From NCBI RefSeq assembly GCF_040195635.1, contig NZ_JBEFTX010000022.1, positions 72,535-136,534 on the forward strand: a stretch of DNA of 64,000 bases, read 5' to 3'. Below, piece after piece: positions 35,201 to 44,250 of the stretch. Position numbers and translations under genes: made by a program. The notes beneath the pieces were generated by a model. That model saw only the letters and a program-made list of their open reading frames with translations. It was not told where the DNA came from and searched no databases. Origin of the DNA: Thermasporomyces sp040195635 (GTDB lineage Bacteria > Actinomycetota > Actinomycetes > Propionibacteriales > Actinopolymorphaceae). Within the stretch, counting starts at the first letter, position 1; every line of letters starts with the position of its first letter.

Positions 35201-36799
35201 ATGCGACCAGTCTCCCGAAAGCTCACCGCGGACCCGACCCGGCGAGACTTCCTGCGTCTAAGCACCGCCGGAGCCGTGCTCGCCGGCATGGGTGGGCTGG
35301 CAGCTTGCGAATCTGCTGTTGAGCAGCAAGCTTCCGACAAGACGGACAGCGGCAGGAACCGCCCACGGCCAGGGGGCGAACTCATCGTCGCCCAGCCGCA
35401 AGACATCGTTCCGAACGCGGTTCGAAACCAGGCCGCTCAAGACGCGAGCTGGCGACGCTCGATCTTCGACACTCTGATCGGCATCGAACGGAAGAGTGGT
35501 GAGATCCAACCCTGGTTGGCCACCGAGTGGGAGACCAGCGACGGTGGCAAGGTCACGACGCTAACCGTCCGTGACGATGTGACCTTCCACAGCGGCCGCC
35601 CATTCACCGCCGACGACGTCAGGTTCACCCTCGAGTTCATGCGTGATGAGCAGCCGGCCTGGTCATTCCAGTGGCTGCTCGAGAGGGCGACCAGCATTGA
35701 CGTGCCGGACAAGACCACCGTCAAGATCGCGTTCGACCAGCCCATCAACAACCTTTTCGACGCGCTGGCCTTGATGATCATCGTTGACAAGGAGACGGCA
35801 CCGAATCTGCTCGCCGCGGAGGCCAGCAACGACATCATCGGCACGGGGCCCTTCGCCTGGGGCGAATACCATCAAGGGGAAAGCCTGACGCTGCGGAGGA
35901 ACGACAGGTACTGGCAAGACGACCAGCCTTTCCTCGACACCATCCGGATTCGAATCATCCCGCGCCCCGAGGCGCTGATGTCTGCACTGCGCTCCGGTCA
36001 GGTTCATCTCGGCACCAACATCAGCCCGCTCAACACCACCCAGGTGAAGAACGACGATCGGTTCGAGATCACTGCCTACGAGACCTACAGCGCAGGCGTC
36101 TACCTTGGCGGAAACGTCAAGTCGGAACCGCTTGACGACAAGCGGGTGCGGCAGGCGATCAACTACGCCATCGATCGGCAGCGGATCAACGACGACCTCT
36201 ACCTCGGCCAGGCGAAGGTCACGGCACTGCCATGGTCCAGCGCGAGTGACGCCAACAACCTCGAGCTTGCTCGGCACTACGAGCGTGACCTGAACAAGGC
36301 CAAGGACTTGCTGGCCGCCGCAGGCGCTGAAGGCGCGACGGTGGTGCTCGAGACAAACGCCCAGTTCAGCAAGGTTGCGGAGATCGTCGAGTTCAACCTT
36401 GAGGAAGCCGGCGTCAAGCCACAGCTCCGCGTTCTGAGTGCCGACCAACAAGAGGATCGGTTTCAGAACCGTACATTCGAAGGACTGTGGATCGGCGTGC
36501 ATGGCTACAACGCACTGTCCCCGGTCGACCTGATCTACAGTGCGCTGCCGTACAAGACCCAGCAAAACCTGTTCAACTTCGAGTCTGCAGAGTACACGCA
36601 GCTTGCGGAGGCCACGCTCACCGCCAACAGTGATCAGGACAAGCGCACCGCTTACGACGCAGTCAGTGAGTTTCTACTCGACCAGGCCTTCTGTTGCGAC
36701 CTGGTGCAAGGAGCGAGCACCGTGGTGAGCTCGGGTGTGAGCGGATGGGACTACACCGTCTGGGACGACCTCATGCTGCACCGGGCCGGCCTGGAGTAG
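35201..36799 (+). CDS. Opp/Dpp-type substrate-binding lipoprotein
   Basis: A 532-residue family 5 solute-binding protein. The N-terminus has a Tat-like motif TRRDFLRLSTAG, a hydrophobic segment and a lipobox ending LAAC, so it is exported and anchored to the membrane outer face. The mature part shows typical blocks: GGELIVAQPQDIVPNAVRN, NDIIGTGPFAWGEYHQGESL and DKRVRQAINYAIDRQRINDD. In actinobacteria such proteins bind oligosaccharides as well as peptides, and the sulfatase and glycosidase neighbours favour a sugar ligand. It is the first gene of a four-gene operon. Confidence 0.9.
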   Translation: MRPVSRKLTADPTRRDFLRLSTAGAVLAGMGGLAACESAVEQQASDKTDSGRNRPRPGGELIVAQPQDIVPNAVRNQAAQDASWRRSIFDTLIGIERKSGEIQPWLATEWETSDGGKVTTLTVRDDVTFHSGRPFTADDVRFTLEFMRDEQPAWSFQWLLERATSIDVPDKTTVKIAFDQPINNLFDALALMIIVDKETAPNLLAAEASNDIIGTGPFAWGEYHQGESLTLRRNDRYWQDDQPFLDTIRIRIIPRPEALMSALRSGQVHLGTNISPLNTTQVKNDDRFEITAYETYSAGVYLGGNVKSEPLDDKRVRQAINYAIDRQRINDDLYLGQAKVTALPWSSASDANNLELARHYERDLNKAKDLLAAAGAEGATVVLETNAQFSKVAEIVEFNLEEAGVKPQLRVLSADQQEDRFQNRTFEGLWIGVHGYNALSPVDLIYSALPYKTQQNLFNFESAEYTQLAEATLTANSDQDKRTAYDAVSEFLLDQAFCCDLVQGASTVVSSGVSGWDYTVWDDLMLHRAGLE

Positions 36800-36801
36800 C
36801 T

Positions 36802-37752
36802 GTGCTCAACTTCGTAGCTCGACGCGTGCCCGCGGCGATCGTCACGCTTGTTTTGGCGTCGATTGCCGTCTTCTTCCTGATCAAGATGCTGCCCGGCAGC
36901 CCAGCGACAACGATTCTTGGCGACCAGGCAACGCCAGAGGCGGTGCGGGCACTCGAGGAGAAGATGGGCCTAGCCGATCCGCTGTGGCAGCAGTACTGGG
37001 ACTGGGCGCGCGGTCTCGCAACCGGAGACCTCGGTCGGTCGTACATCTCCGGCGAGCCGCTGGTCGAGACCTTCCTCCGAGCAGGTGGCGCCACCCTCGA
37101 GCTGGCCCTGGGCAGCCTTGTGGTCACTGTCGTGTGTGGCTTCGCCTTAGGGATGGCTGGTGCAACGGTGCGGCTGCACGGCATACAGAGCATGCTGAAG
37201 GCCTTCAATGCAATCGTGTTTGGCGTGCCGGAGTACGTCGTCGGAATCCTGCTCATTCTCGCGTTCGCCATCAACGTTCGCTTGTTACCTGCCGGCGGAC
37301 GAGAGCCGCTGCTGGAGGACCCGGAGATCGGGATCCAGTACCTGCTCATGCCGGCGATCGCCCTGGGTTTGCATTCGGCAGTTGTCATCGCGCGCTTTCT
37401 GGAGACTGCACTGCGGACGGAACTAGACGAGGAGTACGTCGAAACGGCGTTCGCCAAGGGTTCGTCGAGGCGCCGCATGTTGTGGCGACACGCCCTTCCG
37501 AACGCGCTTCCTTCCGTGATCACCGTGTTGGGTCTGCGAGTCGGACATCTGTTGGGCGGCGCTCTCATTATCGAAGCCATCTTCGCGTGGCCAGGGTTAG
37601 GGCAGGTGCTCGCCAACGCTGTCATCGCTCACGACTACCTGATCGTCCAAGACCTCGTGGTGTATTTCGTCGTCGTCTTCATTGCCATGCAGGTGGCGAC
37701 TGACCTCGTCCACGCGACTCTGGACCCGCGCGTCCGCTTGGAGGGCGAATGA
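36802..37752 (+). CDS. Opp/Dpp-type permease, B subunit
   Basis: A 316-residue membrane protein starting at GTG two bases after the binding-protein stop. It has six transmembrane segments and the cytoplasmic EAA-type loop VETAFAKGSSRRRMLWRHAL that contacts the ATPase. The opening MLNFVARRVPAAIVTLVLAS and MLPGSPA after the first helix are typical of DppB/OppB. It pairs with the next permease, whose ATG overlaps its stop (ATGA). Confidence 0.9.
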   Translation: MLNFVARRVPAAIVTLVLASIAVFFLIKMLPGSPATTILGDQATPEAVRALEEKMGLADPLWQQYWDWARGLATGDLGRSYISGEPLVETFLRAGGATLELALGSLVVTVVCGFALGMAGATVRLHGIQSMLKAFNAIVFGVPEYVVGILLILAFAINVRLLPAGGREPLLEDPEIGIQYLLMPAIALGLHSAVVIARFLETALRTELDEEYVETAFAKGSSRRRMLWRHALPNALPSVITVLGLRVGHLLGGALIIEAIFAWPGLGQVLANAVIAHDYLIVQDLVVYFVVVFIAMQVATDLVHATLDPRVRLEGE

Positions 37753-38618
37753 CAGCTATAGAGGTGACGCAGCTCGCGCCAGCTCAGGGTGTCGGCGCCC
37801 GAACCGGGCGATGGTCCCGAGCGCTGCGTACGCCCTCTGGTGCGACCGGCCTGGTGGTCGTGACGGTGCTCGTTGCGGCCGGCCTGATGGCGCCAGTGCT
37901 CGCGCCATTCGATCCGGCCTTCCAGTCGACCGGCGCATCGTTGCTCGGCCCATCCAGCCAGCACTGGCTCGGCACCGACGAGCTTGGGCGGGACATCTAT
38001 TCACGCCTGCTGTACGGCATCCGGCAGGACGTCATCATCACCGTCTTGGGGGTCCCGCTCGGGCAGGTCATCGGAGTCGTCTTAGGCCTGGTTGCCACCG
38101 TGGATCGACTAGCTGACGGCGTAGTCCAGCGCCTCCTCGACGTCAAGATGGCGTTCCCACAGGTCATTCTGGCTGCAACGCTGGCCACGATCATCACACC
38201 AGGATTCGCAACCGTGCTGATCGTGATCGTGATCGCTGGGATTCCGGTGACAGCACGGTTGACCCGTTCGGCCGTGCTGACGCAGCGCGAGCGCGACTAC
38301 GTGGTCGGCGCTCGGGTGGTCGGTGCTGGCCGGGCGGCTATCTTGTTCCGGCACATCCTGCCGAACTCGCTCGACGCCCTCATCGTGCACTTCGTCATGG
38401 CGGCCGCGGGTGCAATCTTCCTCGAGGGCGGGCTTGCGATCATCGGCTTTGGCATCCAGCCACCCAATCCATCCCTCGGCGGCATGATCGAGACTGGCCT
38501 GCCATTCCTCGCCGAACAGCAGTGGTACGTACTCGGCCCGATCGCTGTGCTTACTGGCCTGGTCATCGGTCTCAACCTGCTGGCCGACGGCATCAACGCC
38601 GCATTGCGGCGGGGCTAG
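37749..38618 (+). CDS. Opp/Dpp-type permease, C subunit
   Basis: A 289-residue membrane protein with the DppC-type N-terminal region, LGTDELGRDIYSRLLYGIR before the core, and the EAA loop YVVGARVVGAGRAAILFRH. About six membrane segments. It overlaps the B subunit by four bases and is followed nine bases later by the ATPase gene, so the genes are cotranscribed. Confidence 0.9.
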   Translation: MTAIEVTQLAPAQGVGARTGRWSRALRTPSGATGLVVVTVLVAAGLMAPVLAPFDPAFQSTGASLLGPSSQHWLGTDELGRDIYSRLLYGIRQDVIITVLGVPLGQVIGVVLGLVATVDRLADGVVQRLLDVKMAFPQVILAATLATIITPGFATVLIVIVIAGIPVTARLTRSAVLTQRERDYVVGARVVGAGRAAILFRHILPNSLDALIVHFVMAAAGAIFLEGGLAIIGFGIQPPNPSLGGMIETGLPFLAEQQWYVLGPIAVLTGLVIGLNLLADGINAALRRG

Positions 38619-38627
38619 GGGTACGTG

Positions 38628-40673
38628 ATGACTGAAGCCATTCTCCAGGTACGCGGGCTGCGAATCGAGTTTCCCACGCGCCTAGGCGTGGTGCAGGCGG
38701 TGCGAGGTGTTGACTTCGACGTGCACGCAGGTGAAGCACTGGCGATCGTCGGCGAGTCGGGCTCCGGGAAGTCTGTTACCGCGCGGTCATTGGTTGGGCT
38801 GGTCCGTGAGCCGGGGCGAATCGTCGACGGGTCGGTGAAGTACCGGGGCGAGGACGTCTTCGCCATGTCGGAATCGGCGCTGACGGCATACCGCGGCGGC
38901 GAGGTGGCTCTGGTGTCCCAGGATCCACAGTCCTCGCTGAACCCAGTGATGAGTGTTGGTGACCAAATCGCCGAGGCACTTCGACTGCACGGGGCTGACC
39001 GACGCGCGGCCCGCCGGAGGGCGGCGGAGCTGTTGGATCTGGTCGATGTCCCAGACCCCGCCAAACGGTTGGCCGGTTACCCGCACCAGTTTTCCGGCGG
39101 CATGCGCCAGCGGGTCCTGATCGCGATGGCTCTGGCAAACGACCCGTGCGTCATCATCGCTGACGAGCCGACGACAGCATTGGACGTCACCGTCCAAGCG
39201 CAGGTTCTCGATGTCTTCGCCCGACTCAACAGGGAGCTGGGCACGGCGGTCGTCGTCATCACCCACAATCTCGGCCTGGTCGCCCGGCTGTGTGACCGGA
39301 TCCTCGTGATGTACGGCGGCAAGGTCGTGGAGCAGGCACCTGTCGATGCGTTGCCGAACGATCCCCGCCATCCGTACACCTGGGGTCTCCTCAAGTCCGT
39401 GCCGAGGATCATCGGGGCCGACAAAGGTCGACTTCCGGCCATCGAGGGCAGTCCCCCTGATCTGCGCCAGCCACCCGCCGGATGCCCGTTCGCACCGCGC
39501 TGCGACTTCGCCGACAATCGCTGCCGCGCCGAGATGCCGCCCATGTACCAGCACGGGTCCGGCCATGTTGCTGCATGTTGGCGAACCGCCGACGGCCTGC
39601 GCCTCGACCCGCCCACCCCAACGCCGCTACACGTGGGCACCACGAACTCGGACCTGTACGAGGGGAGGCCCGACGTCCTGGCTTTGCGTGAGGTGCGCAA
39701 GACGTACGTCGTTCACAAGCGCAGGCTGGTTACCCGCACCAGCGAGGAGGTACGCGCGGTTCGCGGCGTCGACCTCCACCTCCGAGCAGGCGAGACGGTC
39801 GGGCTGGTGGGTGAGTCCGGCTGTGGCAAGTCCACGCTGGCGAAGATAGTTCTTCAACTGGAGCGTCCCGATGGCGGCGAAGTGCTGGTCAACGGCAAAG
39901 ACCTCGCTGACACGCACGGGGCCGAGCTCAAGAGATTGCGTCGCCAGGTGCAGCTGGTCTTTCAAGACCCGTACGCCTCACTGAATCCACGGCACACGAT
40001 CGGCGACCTGGTCGCCGAGCCGCTACGCATCCACCGGATCGTGCCAGCGTCAGAGGTGCCAACCCGGGTGAGTGAGCTGCTCGAACTTGTGGGTCTGGAG
40101 CCGTTGATGGCCAACCGGCTCCCTCGAAACTTCTCTGGCGGCCAGCGGCAACGCATCGCCCTGGCGCGAGCTCTGGCCGTTGAGCCAACCCTGCTGGTGC
40201 TCGATGAGCCGGTCTCGGCGCTGGACGTGTCGTTGCAGGCGCAGATCGTCAACCTGCTGCAAGACCTCAAGGTGCGGTTGGGTATCTCGTTGCTGTTCGT
40301 GGCCCACGACGTCGCCGTCGTCCGCCACGTCAGCGACCGAATTGCCGTGATGTACCTCGGGCAGATCGTCGAGGAGGGATCGGCCGACGAGATCTGTGCA
40401 AGCCCCCGGCACCCGTATACCGCGGCATTGCTGTCTGCGGTACCGGAGCCGGACCCGGCAGTTGAGCGCAAGCGCGATCGAATCGTGCTCCGAGGCGAAG
40501 TCCCCAGCCCCCTCGATCCGCCGGCCGGATGCCCATTCCACCCCCGCTGCCCGATCGGACCGACGGCTGTGTCCGGGCGCGAGGCGTGCGCGTCGGAGCG
40601 CCCGAGGCTTCGCCTTCTGTCGACGGGACACCGGTCGGCCTGTCACTTCGCCGAGGAGCTCGACCGGATATGA
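38628..40673 (+). CDS. Fused DppD-DppF-type ABC ATPase
   Basis: A 681-residue protein carrying two complete ATPase domains that are usually separate subunits. Domain 1 has Walker A GESGSGKSVT (about residue 44), signature FSGGMRQRVLIAMAL and Walker B CVIIADEPTTALD. Its C-terminal region has the Cys-rich PPAGCPFAPRCDFADNRC. Domain 2 has GESGCGKSTL, FSGGQRQRIALARAL and LLVLDEPVSALD, and ends with a second PPAGCPFHPRCPIG. It would energise the importer as a single chain. The ATG is chosen over a GTG one codon upstream. Confidence 0.92.
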   Translation: MTEAILQVRGLRIEFPTRLGVVQAVRGVDFDVHAGEALAIVGESGSGKSVTARSLVGLVREPGRIVDGSVKYRGEDVFAMSESALTAYRGGEVALVSQDPQSSLNPVMSVGDQIAEALRLHGADRRAARRRAAELLDLVDVPDPAKRLAGYPHQFSGGMRQRVLIAMALANDPCVIIADEPTTALDVTVQAQVLDVFARLNRELGTAVVVITHNLGLVARLCDRILVMYGGKVVEQAPVDALPNDPRHPYTWGLLKSVPRIIGADKGRLPAIEGSPPDLRQPPAGCPFAPRCDFADNRCRAEMPPMYQHGSGHVAACWRTADGLRLDPPTPTPLHVGTTNSDLYEGRPDVLALREVRKTYVVHKRRLVTRTSEEVRAVRGVDLHLRAGETVGLVGESGCGKSTLAKIVLQLERPDGGEVLVNGKDLADTHGAELKRLRRQVQLVFQDPYASLNPRHTIGDLVAEPLRIHRIVPASEVPTRVSELLELVGLEPLMANRLPRNFSGGQRQRIALARALAVEPTLLVLDEPVSALDVSLQAQIVNLLQDLKVRLGISLLFVAHDVAVVRHVSDRIAVMYLGQIVEEGSADEICASPRHPYTAALLSAVPEPDPAVERKRDRIVLRGEVPSPLDPPAGCPFHPRCPIGPTAVSGREACASERPRLRLLSTGHRSACHFAEELDRI

Positions 40674-40720
40674 GGCGAGTCGTCGACGCGGGCGCAGCAG
40701 GCCGGCGCACATCCCGACCA

Positions 40721-40767
40721 TAAGGAGGTTTGCCACACCGCCCGAGACCCATCTGCACGTGAGGAGG
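40721..40767 (+). promoter_or_regulatory. Two strong Shine-Dalgarno sequences, one without a gene
   Basis: TAAGGAGGT at 40721-40729 is a near-perfect ribosome-binding sequence, but the only frame behind it is a TTG-initiated 10-codon frame with no spacing. AGGAGG at about 40762 is well placed for the GH5 start at 40772. The first may be left from a deleted gene or serve a very short leader. Confidence 0.5.
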
Positions 40768-40771
40768 ATCC

Positions 40772-41938
40772 ATGCACAGGTTACTCCGTACACTCGCAGC
40801 ATCGGCGGCACTTGCCGTCGCTCTCGCCACTACCACTGCCCACCCAGCCGCCGGCGTAGAGAAGGACGCCGGCGTGGTGGGCGTAGCGGCCGGCGACGGC
40901 TCGCTTGTCATTGCAGGGACTGATACCCCCTTCGTACTGCTCGGGTTCAACAGCGTTGGCGTCCTCTATCCGGAGATGTACCCGCAGCTGTGTGACTCGA
41001 CCGGGATGGACGCCGCCACCCGAACCGAACTCTCCGCCACCCGCGACGCCATGGTGAACCACACTGCACGAGAGCTCCGCGCGATGGAGAGCTACTGGAA
41101 CGCCAACACGGTGCGGTTCCAAGTCAGCCAGGGGGCGCTCGCGCTCGAGGCCAACAACTCGGGGGCCGACCCGTATACGAGCAACGTGCTCGACGTCGTG
41201 GAGACGGCCCGAGAGCTCGGCCTCATAGTGATCGTCTCACTTCAGACCCAGGGCTACGGCTGCACTCCACACGTCGACGGCGAGCAGGTCAAGCTGCCCA
41301 ACCACGACTCGGTTGTCTCATGGCAGCAGCTGGCTACTTCGCTTGGCTCCGACGAGGGCGTGATTCTCGAGATCTTCAACGAGCCGCAGACCAAGCGAGC
41401 ATGCGACACAGGTGTGGACTGGTCGTGGCCGGAGTGGATGTATGGCTGCGACGGCGCTCCGTCCGGCGACATGGGGATGGTCGGACTGGGCAAGCAGGTA
41501 CGAGCGATGGCGCCGAACAACGTCCTGCTCTTCGACGGCGACAACAACGGCGGGAAGTTCAACGAGTTCGTCCCTCCGCCTGATATCCCGGACAACTCGG
41601 CCTACGCTCCGCACACGTACTTCAATGCCGACGGTCCCACGGGCAACTCGTTGGGTGAGGGCTGGGACGCCCGGTTCGGGCACCTACAGGAAAGCGGTGA
41701 GGCGCTCGTCGTCACCGAGTGGAACGGCTCGGCGTCCTGCAAGGCGTTCGACCTCGCGCCGGTACTTGTGAAGGAGTATCTGCCAGCTCACCAGATCGGC
41801 TTGTTCGTGCATTCGTGGGACGCACCGGCGGCGGACCTCGTAGACAAGAACTACCACCCGGTCGACTCCGTAGCCAAGTGCCCAGAGTTCACCGGAGCGT
41901 CGCTCGCCTACGACTACTTCTGGTCGCAGACCACATAG
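40772..41938 (+). CDS. Secreted GH5-family glycoside hydrolase (cellulase-like)
   Basis: A 388-residue secreted enzyme. The signal peptide (MHRLLRTLAASAALAVALAT, then TTAHPAAG) is followed by a TIM-barrel domain. NTVRFQVSQGAL carries the conserved Arg, VILEIFNEPQ (about residue 202) supplies the acid/base Glu, YAPHTYFNADG is in the expected place, and ALVVTEWNGSAS (about residue 315) supplies the nucleophile Glu. This is the GH5/cellulase pattern for retaining beta-glycosidases. No carbohydrate-binding module is attached. The strong AGGAGG upstream suggests high translation. It should release oligosaccharides for the importer encoded just upstream. Confidence 0.87.
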   Translation: MHRLLRTLAASAALAVALATTTAHPAAGVEKDAGVVGVAAGDGSLVIAGTDTPFVLLGFNSVGVLYPEMYPQLCDSTGMDAATRTELSATRDAMVNHTARELRAMESYWNANTVRFQVSQGALALEANNSGADPYTSNVLDVVETARELGLIVIVSLQTQGYGCTPHVDGEQVKLPNHDSVVSWQQLATSLGSDEGVILEIFNEPQTKRACDTGVDWSWPEWMYGCDGAPSGDMGMVGLGKQVRAMAPNNVLLFDGDNNGGKFNEFVPPPDIPDNSAYAPHTYFNADGPTGNSLGEGWDARFGHLQESGEALVVTEWNGSASCKAFDLAPVLVKEYLPAHQIGLFVHSWDAPAADLVDKNYHPVDSVAKCPEFTGASLAYDYFWSQTT

Positions 41939-42374
41939 CCCGTTCCAAACCCTCTGCTGATGGTGGGGGCTATCCCTGTTTGCCTACCCGCAGGCAGGGA
42001 TGGCCCGTCATCTCTATCACCGTGTTCCTCGAGCAGGTCGTACAGCGCGCCTGACCGCTCCCTGCCGGTGGGGGTTCGCCGTGCTCGACCACGAGCTTGT
42101 AGCGGTCGGTGCGGTACATCGTTGTGCAGGCAGGCGGATCGTACGCATAGCCCGAGTCAGGTCAACCACCACTTCCCCAGACTCTCCATAGTGATGGCGG
42201 ACTCAGGATCACCCGGCCTCTCGACCGTCGCGCACCTGCGATGCTGAGCCTCGCCCGATTCCCGTCCAACGACGTGGCCACACGTGACCTCCCACTCGTG
42301 CCAGGAGTATGCCGACGGCAGGTTCGGCAGGACCGAGTCCCTGAGGCTGCACAGGGAGGCGTACGCCTCGGGTG
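41939..42374. other. Intergenic between GH5 and the regulator remnant
   Basis: No gene seen. CTGTTTGCCTACCCGCAGGC and the following GCAGG units form a weak palindrome at about 41977-42000 that might end the GH5 transcript. No T-run is present. Confidence 0.4.
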
Positions 42375-42545
42375 AGCGGCTTCGCCAGGCAGTCCTACAG
42401 TGCTCTCCCGCTCGATCAGTCTGAAGTCGGCGACGACCTGCTGGGCCGGGCGGCCGGTGCCCGCAATCCAGTCGGCCAGCATCTGAAGGGCGGTACGGGC
42501 GATGCCTTCTTTGTACGGCGCGATCGTGGACAGGGGAAGGCGTGC
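42375..42545 (-). pseudogene. C-terminal remnant of a LacI-family regulator
   Basis: On the minus strand the frame reads RLPLSTIAPYKEGIARTALQ, MLADWIAGTGRPAQQVV and ADFRLIERESTVG. This matches the closing part of LacI-type sugar-binding domains, including the final LIEREST strand. The DNA-binding and most of the sensor domains are absent. The fragment lies immediately beyond the 3' end of sulfatase 2, on the same strand, suggesting a former regulator of this locus. Confidence 0.75.
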
Positions 42546-42621
42546 AGGCCCGTCCGCCCTCGATGTTGCCGACTGGTTTCGGCTGGCACCATCTGCGGTC
42601 AGTCAGCCAAACGCTATCCGA

Positions 42622-44199
42622 TCACCGACGGTTCAGGATCCGCTCACGCGGTACGACGCCACACCGATCCGCCCAGGTCTGGTACGCAGCGGCGAGCCGG
42701 TCGATCACATCCGGATGCTCCGCGGCCACGTCGAGCAACTCGGTGCGGTCAGCGGTCATGTCGTAAAGCTCCCATTTCTGTCCAAATTTCCGGACGAGCT
42801 TCCACCTGCCCTGCCGCACCGCCGCGTTCCCCTCGTGCTCCCAATACAGCGTGCGTTCTGTCCCAGCGGGCTGACCGCGATTGCCGCGCCAGGTTTCCAG
42901 CATGCTGGCGCCCTCGGGCGGCAGTACCTCGCGGCCGGCGTAGACCGAGGGATATTCGGTCTCGGTGAGCTCCAGGACGGTGGCCATGACGTCGGGCAGC
43001 TGATGCGGCTCGTGCCGGATCGTGCCCAGCTCGATCCCGCCCGCCGGCCAGTGCACGATGAACGGAGTGGCGATCCCGCCCTCGTGGACCCAGTGCTTGT
43101 ACTCCCGGAACGGCGTGTTCGACAGGTTGGCCCACGCGGTTCCGTAGCTGGCGTACGTCTCCTCAGGCCCGGGCATGACGTCCGGGGTGTTGCCGCGGAA
43201 TACCCGCCGTCCGTCGCGCGTGCATGCCGGAAGGTGGATCGGCCGATTCGCCACCTCGTCCGTCCAGCCCGGCGGCAGGTTCTCCGCGCAGCCACCGTTG
43301 TCCGACAGGAACATCAGCACCGTGTCGTCCAGCTGACCCGTGGCCTCGAGCGCGGCGACGATGCGGCCGACCGCGGCGTCCATGCGGTGTACCTGCGCGG
43401 CGTACACCTCCATCCGGCGCCGCTCCCACTCCTGGTTGGGTGTGTCCGTCCACGGCTTCACACTCGGGTCGCGATCACTCAGGTCCCAGGACGACTCCAG
43501 TAGGCCGAGTTCGACCAGCCGGTGGGAACGGCGCTCGCGCAGCACGTCCCAGCCCTCGTCGTACTGTCCGCGCATGGCTCCGATGTCCTCTTCGGGCGCG
43601 TGCAACGGCCAGTGCGGCGCGGTGAATGCGACGTAGAGGAAGAACGGCGCCGTGGGATCGTGTGCGGTGACGAAGTCGGCGGCGTCAAAGCCGATCGCGT
43701 CGGTGTAGAAGAAGCCAGGCTCGAGCTCGTGATCCTCCAAAGGTGTCTCGTTCCGGGTCAGCGTGGAGGGATTCCAGTAGCTGCCGCCACCGGCGATCGT
43801 TCCGAAGAACCGGTCGAATCCACGCCTCGTCGGCCAGGCGTCCTGCGGCCGGTCCATCTGCCCGCACAAGTGCCACTTGCCGCTCATGTACGTGGCATAT
43901 CCGCCGGCTCTCAGCACCTCGGCCATCGTGACGCACCGGTCGTTGAGTGTGCCGGGGTATCCGTACGGGCGCTGGTCCTCGGTCAGGATCCCGATGCCTG
44001 TCTGGTGCGGGTGCAGTCCGGTCAACAGCGACGCCCGGGACGGTGAGCAGCGCGCCGTGTTGTAGAACTGCGACATCCGAACCCCGCCCGCTGCCAGCCG
44101 ATCGAGGTTCGGCGTCGGGATCTCCCCGCCGTAGCAGCCGATGTCGGAATACCCCATGTCGTCGACCAGGATGACGACCACGTTGGGTCTTCCGGTCAT
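42622..44199 (-). CDS. Type I sulfatase 2 (arylsulfatase A-like)
   Basis: A 525-residue sulfatase. The N-terminal metal site is NVVVILVDDMGYSDIGCYGG. The Cys-type signature CSPSRASLLTGLHPHQTG (about residue 51) is the complete C-x-P-S-R form that is converted to formylglycine. GKWHLCG and FLSDNGGC provide further active-site residues. There is no signal peptide. It differs clearly from sulfatase 1 in length and signature, so the two probably remove sulfate from different positions or sugars. Confidence 0.92.
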   Translation of the reverse strand: MTGRPNVVVILVDDMGYSDIGCYGGEIPTPNLDRLAAGGVRMSQFYNTARCSPSRASLLTGLHPHQTGIGILTEDQRPYGYPGTLNDRCVTMAEVLRAGGYATYMSGKWHLCGQMDRPQDAWPTRRGFDRFFGTIAGGGSYWNPSTLTRNETPLEDHELEPGFFYTDAIGFDAADFVTAHDPTAPFFLYVAFTAPHWPLHAPEEDIGAMRGQYDEGWDVLRERRSHRLVELGLLESSWDLSDRDPSVKPWTDTPNQEWERRRMEVYAAQVHRMDAAVGRIVAALEATGQLDDTVLMFLSDNGGCAENLPPGWTDEVANRPIHLPACTRDGRRVFRGNTPDVMPGPEETYASYGTAWANLSNTPFREYKHWVHEGGIATPFIVHWPAGGIELGTIRHEPHQLPDVMATVLELTETEYPSVYAGREVLPPEGASMLETWRGNRGQPAGTERTLYWEHEGNAAVRQGRWKLVRKFGQKWELYDMTADRTELLDVAAEHPDVIDRLAAAYQTWADRCGVVPRERILNRR

Positions 44200-44250
44200 G
44201 TCTGTCTCCTGTCCTAGTCCGGCCGGTTATCAGGCGCCGCTTGCCTTGCT

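Noticed and set aside
40730..40762. Ten-codon leader peptide before GH5
   Set aside because: The TTG start touches the Shine-Dalgarno sequence with no spacing, so translation is unlikely. Kept only as an odd regulatory site.
42502..43503. 333-codon plus-strand open frame
   Set aside because: It is antisense to sulfatase 2, which has all its signature motifs.
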